From JBNAVJ01 sp049700455 (GTDB lineage: Bacteria; Bacteroidota; Ignavibacteria; Tepidaquicellales; Tepidaquicellaceae), in the NCBI GenBank assembly GCA_049700455.1, contig JBNAVJ010000001.1:186001-250000 (forward strand): 64,000 nucleotides of DNA, written 5' to 3'. The position numbers and the translations under genes are program-made. Of this stretch, positions 35,271 through 43,034 are shown one piece after another. The stretch's first letter is position 1. Each line of letters begins with the position of its first letter. Under the pieces are notes generated by a model. It worked only from the letters and a program-made list of their open reading frames with translations, ran no database searches and was not told the DNA's origin.

Positions 35271-35612
35271 GTGAATCTTGAATTTTTTAGAAATATTGTT
35301 TTAAACTTACCGGAAGTGGAAGAATGTCAACCCTTTGGTGATGATGTATTGGTATACAAGACAAGAAAAAAAATCTTCCTGATGATGAACTTTAACTATC
35401 CTCTGGAGCTAACTGTTAAATGTCAGCCCGAGGTATCACTTAAACTGAGAGAAAGATATGATTCTATCACCCCTGCATATCATATGAATAAAAAACACTG
35501 GATAACAATTGCTTCTGACGGGAGTGTTCCACTCGAACAAATAATATTTCTAATTAAAAATTCTTATAAATTAGTACGGATTAAAAATGATTGTTCTCAT
35601 AGATATGGATGA
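35271..35612 (+). CDS. MmcQ/YjbR family protein
   Basis: 113 residues from a GTG at 35271. It matches the MmcQ/YjbR domain, a CyaY-like fold sometimes called double-wing DNA-binding: LEFFRNIVLNLPEVEECQPFGDDVLVYKTRKKIFLMMNF at the start, YDSITPAYHMNKKHWITIASDGSVPLEQIIFLIKNSYKLV at the end, both hallmark blocks. Role unknown. It overlaps the start of the nucleotidase gene by 26 bases in another frame, which suggests translational coupling. A TTG-rich AT leader precedes it; no strong ribosome site is visible. Confidence 0.9.
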   Translation: MNLEFFRNIVLNLPEVEECQPFGDDVLVYKTRKKIFLMMNFNYPLELTVKCQPEVSLKLRERYDSITPAYHMNKKHWITIASDGSVPLEQIIFLIKNSYKLVRIKNDCSHRYG

Positions 35613-36129
35613 CGTAATTACCGATTTTGATGGGGAGTTCTATAGAAGATGGAAACTAAAGTACCCTGACAAGTATATAACTCCACCTTCTCAGAGAAGC
35701 AAATTTTATTTAAAAGAAGAATCGCCCCCAGAATACAAAGAATTTATAACCAGTATATATACTGAACCTGGATTTATAAGAGGACTGCCTCCAGTAGACG
35801 GTGCAATAGAAGCCTTAAAAACAATCTCAAAAGAACATACGGTTTTCATATGTACTACACCCCTCGATAGGTTTGAAAATTGTGTTCTTGAAAAATATTA
35901 TTGGATTCTCGACCATATAGGTTTTGACTGGACTAAACGGTTAATTCTTACAAAAGACAAAACTCTTATAAAAGGAGATATTCTAATTGATGACAAGCCA
36001 GAAATTATAGGTAATTGTACCCCTCAGTGGGAACATGTTCTTTTCGATAAACCATATAATCGCCACATTAACAACAAAAAGAGAATTAACTGGAATAACT
36101 ACAAACATATCTTTCTAAATTCTTGCTGA
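35587..36129 (+). CDS. HAD-family 5'(3')-deoxyribonucleotidase (NT5C type)
   Basis: 180-residue HAD phosphatase of the 5'-nucleotidase type C family, which dephosphorylates pyrimidine deoxynucleotides. Motif I is VLIDMDDVITDFDG, with nucleophile Asp6 and acid Asp8. Motif II is FICTTPLDRF (Thr). Motif III/IV includes Lys in RLILTKDKTLIKGDILIDDKPEII, with the DD metal ligands. It shares 26 bases with the preceding YjbR gene. A 19-bp perfect hairpin about 150 bases downstream ends this transcription unit. Confidence 0.88.
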   Translation: MIVLIDMDDVITDFDGEFYRRWKLKYPDKYITPPSQRSKFYLKEESPPEYKEFITSIYTEPGFIRGLPPVDGAIEALKTISKEHTVFICTTPLDRFENCVLEKYYWILDHIGFDWTKRLILTKDKTLIKGDILIDDKPEIIGNCTPQWEHVLFDKPYNRHINNKKRINWNNYKHIFLNSC

Positions 36130-36280
36130 AACTTATAATAATAAGGTAGGGGGAAGAATTTAATTTCTGTTTCTTAATAATCCAATTTAATTTTGAGAAA
36201 GTAACATAACTCACTTGCAACAAAATAATTACTGAACAAACAAAGGAATAAAAAATATTTAAAACTTTTTGAATAAATCA

Positions 36281-36322
36281 AAATATATAGGCTAATGCTT
36301 TAGAGCATTAGCCTATATATTT
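36281..36322. terminator. Bidirectional AT-rich terminator hairpin
   Basis: Perfect 19-bp stem: 36281-36299 pairs with 36304-36322 around a 4-base TTAG loop. The outer third is A/T, which supplies U-runs on both strands. It sits between the convergent nucleotidase (+) and TonB receptor (-) genes, and starts only six bases past the receptor's stop, so it probably serves both. Confidence 0.85.
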
Positions 36323-36327
36323 TATAG

Positions 36328-38727
36328 TTAGAAGTTTAGTTTTAATTCTGCAAAATAGTTCCGCTTTGCAGCAGGTATCCAATTAGGGCTTCCTGTAAAA
36401 TCTATATTCCCACCAGATTCATAGTATATATCAAGGATGTTGTTAACTCTAATTCCAAGTTCAACACTCTTAAAATATTTTGTCAGGGATTGGTTTTTTA
36501 GCAAAGAAACAAAATCTACTGATATACCTCCATTCAGTATTGTATATGGATTTATTATTTTATCAACATAACCCGGAGTTAATTTCTGAGAAGGATTTTT
36601 CTTTTCATTTTCGGAATTGTCAAGATATTGCTTACTTATATATTGCATTGATAGGTAAGCATTTATTCCTCTCTCGGTTCTTAAACTCAATGAAACGTTA
36701 GCAATGAGCTGAGGGCTGAGAAGTATTTTATTACCAGAATAATCATTACCATAGATAATATTACCGGTGGAATCTTTTCCTAATACTTCAACATAATCTT
36801 TGAAATAATTTTCTGAGAAAGTAAAGTTACCGGATAACAACAAACTATTATGAGAAGTTCGGGTGGTTTTTAATAAAGAAAGTAAATCATATTCAAATTC
36901 AACTTCTATTCCTCTGTGGATAGATTTAGCGGCATTTCCAACAATTGGAGCTCCTACATTATCAAGCTGTCCATTATTGACTATTTCATTGTTGAAGTTC
37001 ATCAAATAAAAATTGATGTTTGCTTTCAAGTTCTTTCCAGCAAACCCAAAACCAAGTTCATAATCTACCATTTCTTCTGGTTTTACTAATGGATCCTCGT
37101 AAACTTGTTTTACGGTATCAACAATTCTGAAGTTAGGTGTCGCAAATGGTTCTTCAGCGTTATAAATATCTTTGAGACGTGGTTCTCTTCTTGCATAAGA
37201 AACGTTACCAAAGATTCTCAGGTTTTCTGTAAGATTGTAATTTATACCTGCTCTGGGAGTAAGAAAACTATAAGTTACATCAAAGTTATAAGGTTTATAT
37301 TTAACATTTTCTATTCCGTATTTATGATAAGCATATTGGACACCAAGCATTCCTGTCAGGGAATTCGACATTTTGAAGAGTTCATTAGCAAAAAAAGATA
37401 TGGTTCGTTTTTTACCATTGAAGTAATAATATTGAAAGTTGTTGGGTGTACCTGGTGGTAAGGGGTTCCCATAAATTATTTCTCCAAAATGTTCCGACTT
37501 ATGCAGTCGCAACTCTCCACCAAATACAAGTGTTCCCCTGTCAGAAAAGTGTTTCCATTGCAGTTTCGGATACCATCCATAGTCATCATTATTTACCCAG
37601 AGATTTGTAACAATATCAGATTTATCAACTACATATCCTTTGCCAGGTTCATAAAAAAATGTTCCATCCGGATTTCTTTTATAAAAAGCAGGACTAAAAG
37701 TTAATGTATCTTGAACAAAGAAAGGATTTAGATGAAAATACGAATAAGTAAGTCCATAATAATGAGGGAAATTAATTGTAAAATATCCTTCTCCTCGCAT
37801 ATAGTTTAACACATTTGAAATGAAAAGCGTTTTTGTCGGTTGATAATTTACTATTAACTCATAATGGGGCTGGTGATAGTAATCTGTTTCATTAGGAAAA
37901 ACAAGAGGGTTAAATTTTCGGTCATTTTCTTTATTTCCAGTAACTTTTCCATCAAGATAATCTTTAGTTACTCCAATATAAGCAAGGTGATTCTGAATTG
38001 GACTACCATAAATGTTAAATTTAACCACCAGATTGTTACTAAATACTTTTCCAGCACTTAGAAAATAGCTCCAGTGATCTGACCAACTTTGGTCTCTGTA
38101 ACCGTCTGTAATTGAGCGGGAAAACTTACCATAGTATCCGAATCCACTTTCTGTTAATCCTGAAGAAAATTCAACAGAATACTTTTTTGAGTTATAACTT
38201 CCATATCCAGAGTATAAAGTTGTAATTTTACGCTTAAAATAGTCAACTGTCTGAATATCAATTACTCCTGCAATACTTGAAGATCCATACAATGCCGTAC
38301 CAATCCCTCGTTGAATTTGAATGCTTTCTATTGAGGAAGCAATATCCGAGAGGTCCACCCAGAATACCTGATGAACTTCCGCATCATTTTGAGGGGTTCC
38401 ATTCAACATAATAGCAGCACGCCTCTGATCAAATCCTCGAATTGAGAAATAAGAGTATCCAATTGAAGATCCGGACTCCGAGTATGCATTAATACTAGTA
38501 TTTCCATTAAGAAACATTGGGAGATCTTGCATCCAGTATTTTTGCTTAATTGTTTCCTGTTTTATGTTTTGTAGTGTGATTGGGGTCAAACCTTCAATTC
38601 CTCTCAATGCATCAACTTCTATTGGTTCCGTAACATAAACTGTTGTATCTTGCTGAAGCTGACTAAAAGATGGTAATGAGCAGAGTAAAATGCTCACGGT
38701 TGCAAGGGAAATAATCAGTGCTTTCAT
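36328..38727 (-). CDS. TonB-dependent outer-membrane receptor, predicted thiamine uptake
   Basis: 799 residues. A signal peptide (1-22) is followed by a plug domain from about 35 (GFDQRRAAIMLNGTPQND; IESIQIQRGIGTALYGSSSIAGVIDIQT, about 100-160). The rest is a 22-strand-type barrel of aromatic-rich strands ending NYFAELKLNF with a terminal Phe. The plug start lacks the carboxypeptidase-like domain of SusC proteins. Substrate is inferred from control: a TPP riboswitch with its own terminator lies in the leader (38740-38893), so it should be repressed when thiamine pyrophosphate is plentiful. TPP-controlled TonB receptors are known in Bacteroidota and were proposed to import thiamine. No inner-membrane thiamine transporter is adjacent. 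A hairpin follows directly. Confidence 0.88.
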   Translation of the reverse strand: MKALIISLATVSILLCSLPSFSQLQQDTTVYVTEPIEVDALRGIEGLTPITLQNIKQETIKQKYWMQDLPMFLNGNTSINAYSESGSSIGYSYFSIRGFDQRRAAIMLNGTPQNDAEVHQVFWVDLSDIASSIESIQIQRGIGTALYGSSSIAGVIDIQTVDYFKRKITTLYSGYGSYNSKKYSVEFSSGLTESGFGYYGKFSRSITDGYRDQSWSDHWSYFLSAGKVFSNNLVVKFNIYGSPIQNHLAYIGVTKDYLDGKVTGNKENDRKFNPLVFPNETDYYHQPHYELIVNYQPTKTLFISNVLNYMRGEGYFTINFPHYYGLTYSYFHLNPFFVQDTLTFSPAFYKRNPDGTFFYEPGKGYVVDKSDIVTNLWVNNDDYGWYPKLQWKHFSDRGTLVFGGELRLHKSEHFGEIIYGNPLPPGTPNNFQYYYFNGKKRTISFFANELFKMSNSLTGMLGVQYAYHKYGIENVKYKPYNFDVTYSFLTPRAGINYNLTENLRIFGNVSYARREPRLKDIYNAEEPFATPNFRIVDTVKQVYEDPLVKPEEMVDYELGFGFAGKNLKANINFYLMNFNNEIVNNGQLDNVGAPIVGNAAKSIHRGIEVEFEYDLLSLLKTTRTSHNSLLLSGNFTFSENYFKDYVEVLGKDSTGNIIYGNDYSGNKILLSPQLIANVSLSLRTERGINAYLSMQYISKQYLDNSENEKKNPSQKLTPGYVDKIINPYTILNGGISVDFVSLLKNQSLTKYFKSVELGIRVNNILDIYYESGGNIDFTGSPNWIPAAKRNYFAELKLNF

Positions 38728-38739
38728 AACATTTTAGTT

Positions 38740-38792
38740 AAAAAAAACGCTTAAACCCTTTCTGAACCTGAAAAAAAGAAAGAATTTAAGCG
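38740..38792 (-). terminator. Riboswitch expression-platform terminator
   Basis: Read on the minus strand: CGCTTAAA (38792-38785) pairs with TTTAAGCG (38755-38748), with an inner 5-bp helix GAAAG/CTTTC after a 2x2 mismatch, followed by eight T residues (38747-38740). It lies between the TPP aptamer and the receptor ATG, 12 bases from that start codon. TPP binding would be expected to favour this terminator and shut off the receptor gene. Confidence 0.8.
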
Positions 38793-38809
38793 CCTAAAAA
38801 TATTTTGTA

Positions 38810-38893
38810 ATTTCCTACGCCGGTATTACCCGTTTCAGGTTCAATGGGTATGCTCTCAGCCTGTTGATTTTAAGATCAACAAGCACCCCAATA
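38810..38893 (-). promoter_or_regulatory. TPP (thiamine pyrophosphate) riboswitch aptamer
   Basis: The minus strand shows the full THI-box signature: GGGGTGC at the 5' side (38889-38883); a P3 hairpin in TTGTTGATCTTAAAATCAACAGG; the invariant GGCTGAGA; ACCC-x-TTGAACCTGA; and CGGGTAATACCGGCGTAGG at the 3' side. All conserved internal-loop residues of the TPP aptamer are present, so ligand binding is very likely. It controls the TonB receptor directly downstream through the terminator at 38740-38792. Confidence 0.95.
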
Positions 38894-38970
38894 CAAAACT
38901 TTTAAAAAAGAACGTCAAGCACTATACAAATTTAATAATACTATCCTGAAAAAGCAATAACGAAAAATTC

Positions 38971-39324
38971 TCAAAGGGTTTTTCTTACAATATCTTCCAT
39001 TCCAAGAGGTATCTTACCTCCATAACGCGGGATAAGATGAATGTGTGCATGCATTATACTTTGCCCTGCTGGCTTACTAACATTAATACCAATGTTGTAG
39101 CCGGCAGGATGAAATTGTAATTCTATCATTTCTTTTACTTTATTCAATAACAATACCGCATCATACTGATATCTTAAATCAAGGTCAAAAAAACTTTCGG
39201 TATGCTTTTTAGGGATAACAAGACAGTGACCTTTTGTAATTGGATGAATATCATACACAGCAAAAGAATATTCTGACTCAGCAATGTACTTCTCCTTTTC
39301 AATATGACAGAAAGGACACTTCAT
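38971..39324 (-). CDS. HIT family nucleotide hydrolase
   Basis: 117 residues from the Met at 39324 (MKCPFCHIEK), which fits the family start better than an in-frame Met 21 codons further upstream. It has Cys3-x-x-Cys6, the zinc pair of Hint/HinT-like proteins, HPITKGHCLVIPKKH in the middle and the catalytic histidine triad HAHIHLIPR (His92, 94 and 96). Such enzymes hydrolyse AMP-lysine, AMP-NH2 or dinucleoside polyphosphates. It is a stand-alone gene; its 3' end lies 77 bases from the TPP aptamer, on the same strand as the receptor. Confidence 0.9.
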   Translation of the reverse strand: MKCPFCHIEKEKYIAESEYSFAVYDIHPITKGHCLVIPKKHTESFFDLDLRYQYDAVLLLNKVKEMIELQFHPAGYNIGINVSKPAGQSIMHAHIHLIPRYGGKIPLGMEDIVRKTL

Positions 39325-39685
39325 ATTCTTTATTGTTTGATAAATCAATTTATAAATTCCATAAGTCAAAAAACACTCAAATTTCAACCTCTTGATACAT
39401 TTAAACAGACCATAAAGGCATTTCTTATAAAGTAGTAAGTTATCAAATTAGTCTTTTCCTATTAATAGAACAGATACTACTAAAAAAGTATTCTCAAATT
39501 ACGTCTAATAGTACAGTTCTTAATATATATTATATATACTTTATTTTCTAACTGTAAACATAATTATTCTTGCCGACCAATAAAATTTTGTGAAATTATT
39601 CTATTTTTACTTATTTGTGTAGAAAAAAAAACACTTGACATTATACTTTTTTTTTATAACTTTTTACAAGTAAAAAGGAGAAAAA
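39325..39685. other. Intergenic region between the HIT gene and the cysteine-rich lipoprotein gene
   Basis: 361 AT-rich bases with no coding frame. It separates divergent genes, so it should carry both promoters. The only convincing element is the promoter-like TTG / TAACTTTT pair at 39635-39664, followed by a strong AAGGAG site for the ATG at 39686. A short TA-rich palindrome around 39518-39538 has no clear role. Confidence 0.6.
39635..39664 (+). promoter_or_regulatory. Candidate promoter for the cysteine-rich lipoprotein/propeller unit
   Basis: TTG (start of TTGACA, 39635-39640), 19 bases, then TAACTTTT (39657-39664). This is close to the Bacteroidota sigma pattern TTG-N19-21-TAnnTTTG with the last base changed. 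Read as a sigma70 promoter instead, TTGACA and TATAAC (39655-39660) would be only 14 bases apart, which is too short. A strong AAGGAG lies 10 bases downstream. Confidence 0.45.
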
Positions 39686-39811
39686 ATGAAAAAGGAAGAT
39701 TTTTTCTACTTCTTATTTTCCATATTCACACTTTCTGTCATTACTACACTGGTAGTTTGTGATACCAACAATATCCCAACTTCTACAAGAAGCAAGAAGG
39801 GAGACACATAG
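39686..39811 (+). CDS. Short lipoprotein-signal ORF, probably the true 5' end of the next gene
   Basis: 41 codons from an ATG with the best Shine-Dalgarno site seen in the window (AAGGAG, 39675-39680, five bases before the ATG). The product is a lipoprotein signal peptide: Lys-Lys start, a hydrophobic core with FLFSIFTLSVITTLVVC and a lipobox-like VVC, then DTNNIPTSTRSKKGDT and a TAG stop. A 41-residue protein that is almost only a signal is implausible as an end product. The following cysteine-rich reading frame overlaps it (open from 39756), lacks a signal and has no good start. One base of shift would join them into a single lipoprotein. Confidence 0.6.
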   Translation: MKKEDFFYFLFSIFTLSVITTLVVCDTNNIPTSTRSKKGDT

Positions 39812-40217
39812 AGATATGTCTGATGATAATAACTGCCCTATATCGTTAGCTGATTGCCGGCAAAGCCCATGCATAAAATTCGACTGTGACAGTTGCGAAC
39901 ATTACTGCATTAGCCTTAAAGGTTTCCTCCCCCTCTATAACGATAAAGCAAGCGGTTTGTTAACAGTAACTGGTTATGATTGTTATGGCTCAAAAATATT
40001 CTGTTCTGATTCGATTTTCTGGCCAGGTAATCCTCATGCCTGGGGTAAGATATTACCACACGGTAGGTATCGAATTTATGCCGAGCTTGATGACCACATA
40101 TCACGATTTTGGAAAGGTTATTCTGATGTTGTGCTGGATAGATTCGGTATGCATCCTTCAAATGAGATTTATTTGCAAATTTACTTTTACAAATCTGAAA
40201 AAGATGATAATTTTTAA
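39759..40217 (+). CDS. Cysteine-rich hypothetical protein (body of a probable frameshifted lipoprotein)
   Basis: Up to 152 residues. The nominal start is a GTG at 39759 without a ribosome site; an ATG at 39816 is an alternative. The N-terminal third packs many cysteines (NCPISLADCRQSPCIKFDCDSCEHYC, given as two halves of one block), with two more at GYDC and KIFC. Disulfides or a metal site are likely if it is exported. The rest (WPGNPHAWGKILPHGRYRIYAELDDH, VVLDRFGMHPSNEIYLQIYFY) looks like a small globular beta domain. I do not recognise the family. The upstream frame supplies a lipoprotein signal, so the native gene is probably 39686-40217 with a single-base shift. The T9SS-tailed propeller gene follows after 32 bases. 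Confidence 0.55.
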   Translation: MIPTISQLLQEARRETHRDMSDDNNCPISLADCRQSPCIKFDCDSCEHYCISLKGFLPLYNDKASGLLTVTGYDCYGSKIFCSDSIFWPGNPHAWGKILPHGRYRIYAELDDHISRFWKGYSDVVLDRFGMHPSNEIYLQIYFYKSEKDDNF

Positions 40218-40249
40218 ATTTTCACTAACTAAATTAAAATTAAACTAAA

Positions 40250-42850
40250 ATGAAGTTAATAAATAAAAAAGAAAGTTTACTAAAGTTTGCTAATTTAGGA
40301 GTGGGTATTATAATATACATATTGTCTTTTCAAATATGTGCATCTGCTAAATTATTGGCTGATTTTTTACAAAGTAATCTACTACCAAAACCCTATTCTA
40401 ACTATTCAGGAGTTTTTTCAAACATAACCAGGGGATTCGAACCCAATAGGGGACAAATTGAAAATTCTGAAGGAGAAGCTGTTAACAATGTGCTATTTTC
40501 AACAAAGGAAAAAGGATTTTCTCTTTACCTCAGGAAAGATGGAATAAGTTATGTACTTTACCGAACCAAAGGAAAAACAGGTTCAACTCTTCACAATAGA
40601 AGGGCAGATAAACTCACGGTAGATGATTCAAGAGTTGAGTATGCAAGAATAGACCTTGAGTTATTGAATGCAAATATTCAGAACAATAATATTGTTTACG
40701 AAGACCCATTACCTGGTTATACAAACTATTATCTTTCTTCTTGTCCTGATGGGATATTGAATGTACAGAGCTATAGAAAGATAACAGTAAAGAGTGTGTA
40801 TCCGGGGATAGACTGGATATTCAGATATGATGAATCGGGGGAATTACATCATGAGTTTGTAATAAGTTCAGGTTCAGACGTAAATCAGATAAGGTTTAAG
40901 GTAAGATGGGCAGAAGTAGAGTTGGGAGGTGATGGCAGGGAAATAGTCTTCAGCACACCTGTTGGGGAGATAAAAGATGGAAAGATAGTATCTTATGAAG
41001 GTAGTAATAATGTTGATGTAAAATATAAGATAAATGGAGAAGAAATAAGCTATGAAGTAAAAAATTGGACTGGTAAAGAAAAGTTAATAATAGATCCTCC
41101 GCTTGCTTTACTCTGGGCAACTTATTATGGGGGGAGTAGCGATGAATGTGGTACTTCTATACATTTGGATATGTATAATAACATACTTGTAACAGGATAT
41201 ACTTACTCAACCGATTTTCCAACTCAGAATCCAGGAGGGGGTATTTATTTCCAGGGTATCCGAGCAGGGGGTTATGATATTTTTATACTGAAATTTAACA
41301 GTTCTGGAGAAAGACTTTGGGCAACTTACTATGGAGGGACATGGATTGATGAAGGCACATCAATTTCTACAGATGGGGCTGGAAACATTTTTGTGACTGG
41401 TTGGACCAGTTCTCCTGATTTCCCTGTTTACAATCCTGGTGGTGGAGCTTATTTTAAAGGGCTCGGAGGTGGTAATTACACAGATGCATTTATGTTGAAA
41501 TTTACCAACACGGGAGTTCGCCTCTGGGCTACCTATTATGGAGGAAATGGAAATGAACTTCCTTATGCTCTTGCTCCTGACTTTGGAGGGAATATTTTTG
41601 TAGTAGGATATACAAACTCAACCAATATGGATGTTAGAAATCCAGGTGGGGGTGCTTATTTTCAAGCCAATAATGCAGGAGAAACAGATATTTTTATCTT
41701 GAAGTTTACTAACGGTGGAATATTACAATGGGCAACATATTACGGGGGGAACAATTATGAAGCAGAGATAGGTGGTTATCTCGCTATTGATGGTAATGGT
41801 AATTTATTTATTACAGCAAATACACATTCAACAAACTTTCCCACTTATAATCCAGGTGGGGGTGCTTATTTTCAAGGTTCCCAACTGGGGGGATATGATG
41901 TAGTTATACTTAAATTTAATAATACTGGTATAAGACTTTGGGCAACCTACTATGGGGGGAGTGGAGACGACTATGGTGGTATGGCAATTGCGGCTGACCC
42001 TTCAGGAAACATATATGTAACAGGAGAAACAATTTCTTCCGATTTTCCTGTATATAATCCTGGAGGTGGTACCTACTTTCAAGGAACAAATAATGCAGCA
42101 GGAGCGGCTTATATCCTCAAATTCTCCAACAGTGGCGTTCGTCTTTGGGCAACATTTTTCAGCGGAACAGGATGGGATACTGGCTTCTCTATTTGTTCAG
42201 ACAATGAAGGCAACATTTTTTTAACTGGACGTACAAGTTCTGACGATTTCCCACTTTTCAATCCAGGTGGAGGTGCTTATTTTCAAGCTGTAAGGGGAGG
42301 AGGAACTTCGGATCTTTTTCTTGCATCTTTTAGCTCCAATAACAGCTTATACTGGTCAACTTATTATGGAGGAAATAATGAAGACTATGGTTTATCAATT
42401 AAAACAGCAACAAATGGTAATTTATTTGTAAGCGGTTACTCAAAATCTAACAACTTCCCTACACTTGCCCAGGGTGTAGCATATTACCAGGGGACCTTCA
42501 GTGGTGGTAATATATATGGAGATGCTTACATTTTAAAGTTTCAAAGTTTAACTGTAAACATACAACAGACAAGTAATGCCTTTCCTGAAAGCTTTAAGCT
42601 ATACCAAAATTACCCGAATCCATTTAATCCTATTACTAATATTGAATTTGATGTACCTAAAAATACTTATGTTGTTATTGAAGTTTTTGATATTAACGGT
42701 AGAAAAATTTCCACACTTGTAGATGAATTTCTAAATGGCAGAACTTATAGAGTCAAATTTGATGGACAAGGCTTACCTAGTGGAATATATTTTTATACTA
42801 TGACTGCTAACAACTTTATGCAAACTAAGAAGATGCTATTGTTGAAATAA
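40250..42850 (+). CDS. Secreted SBBP-repeat beta-propeller protein with T9SS sorting domain
   Basis: 866 residues. A signal-type hydrophobic segment lies at about 15-35. Residues ~62-285 form the DUF7948-like domain that precedes such propellers (FEPNRGQIENSEGEAVNNVLF; YPGIDWIFRYDE; WTGKEKLIIDPPLA). Seven repeats of about 68 residues follow (about 288-765), each opening with a WATYYGG variant and containing an N-P-G-G-G-x-Y-F-Q core. The last ~90 residues (FKLYQNYPNPFNPITNIEFDVP...KKMLLLK) are a textbook T9SS type A sorting domain. It should be exported through the outer membrane and anchored or released; function is unknown. A strong terminator follows at 42876-42916. Confidence 0.9.
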   Translation: MKLINKKESLLKFANLGVGIIIYILSFQICASAKLLADFLQSNLLPKPYSNYSGVFSNITRGFEPNRGQIENSEGEAVNNVLFSTKEKGFSLYLRKDGISYVLYRTKGKTGSTLHNRRADKLTVDDSRVEYARIDLELLNANIQNNNIVYEDPLPGYTNYYLSSCPDGILNVQSYRKITVKSVYPGIDWIFRYDESGELHHEFVISSGSDVNQIRFKVRWAEVELGGDGREIVFSTPVGEIKDGKIVSYEGSNNVDVKYKINGEEISYEVKNWTGKEKLIIDPPLALLWATYYGGSSDECGTSIHLDMYNNILVTGYTYSTDFPTQNPGGGIYFQGIRAGGYDIFILKFNSSGERLWATYYGGTWIDEGTSISTDGAGNIFVTGWTSSPDFPVYNPGGGAYFKGLGGGNYTDAFMLKFTNTGVRLWATYYGGNGNELPYALAPDFGGNIFVVGYTNSTNMDVRNPGGGAYFQANNAGETDIFILKFTNGGILQWATYYGGNNYEAEIGGYLAIDGNGNLFITANTHSTNFPTYNPGGGAYFQGSQLGGYDVVILKFNNTGIRLWATYYGGSGDDYGGMAIAADPSGNIYVTGETISSDFPVYNPGGGTYFQGTNNAAGAAYILKFSNSGVRLWATFFSGTGWDTGFSICSDNEGNIFLTGRTSSDDFPLFNPGGGAYFQAVRGGGTSDLFLASFSSNNSLYWSTYYGGNNEDYGLSIKTATNGNLFVSGYSKSNNFPTLAQGVAYYQGTFSGGNIYGDAYILKFQSLTVNIQQTSNAFPESFKLYQNYPNPFNPITNIEFDVPKNTYVVIEVFDINGRKISTLVDEFLNGRTYRVKFDGQGLPSGIYFYTMTANNFMQTKKMLLLK
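41111..42540 (+). repeat. Seven in-frame ~205-base repeats (propeller blades)
   Basis: Coding repeats of about 205 bases starting near 41111, 41315, 41520, 41727, 41934, 42141 and 42351. Each encodes a blade that opens with L-W-A-T-Y-Y-G-G or a close variant (QWATYYGG, LWATFFSG, YWSTYYGG) and ends with the next blade. The count of seven fits one closed propeller. Nucleotide identity between blades is moderate, so recent amplification is unlikely. Confidence 0.8.
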
Positions 42851-42875
42851 AACAATACTACAAATAAAAATTTTT

Positions 42876-42916
42876 AACTCCTGCAGTCTTGTTTCTTTTA
42901 AGGGCAGGAGTTTTTT
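42876..42916 (+). terminator. Intrinsic terminator after the T9SS propeller gene
   Basis: Stem AACTCCTGC (42876-42884) / GCAGGAGTT (42904-42912), 19-base loop, T-run 42911-42916. It lies 26 bases after the propeller stop codon and separates it from the crotonase gene. Confidence 0.88.
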
Positions 42917-43034
42917 CTATAATACCCCCTTTTCTGTCTCCAGCGAGGTTTTCGTTTCAGGATTGCACATTGCTCCATCATTAATTTGTCATTGTTATAG
43001 TAATGTATTTCTTTTAATTTAAGAACTAAAAGAT

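Noticed and set aside
38971..39387. Longer start of the HIT gene at 39387
   Set aside because: The 21 extra residues are unlike the family; the Met at 39324 directly precedes the CPFC motif.
39635..39660. Classical sigma70 promoter TTGACA/TATAAC
   Set aside because: The spacer is only 14 bases; the Bacteroidota-type reading with a 19-base spacer fits better.
41111..42540. Regular repeats considered as a CRISPR array or minisatellite
   Set aside because: The repeats are ~205 bases, in frame and diverged, and encode propeller blades.
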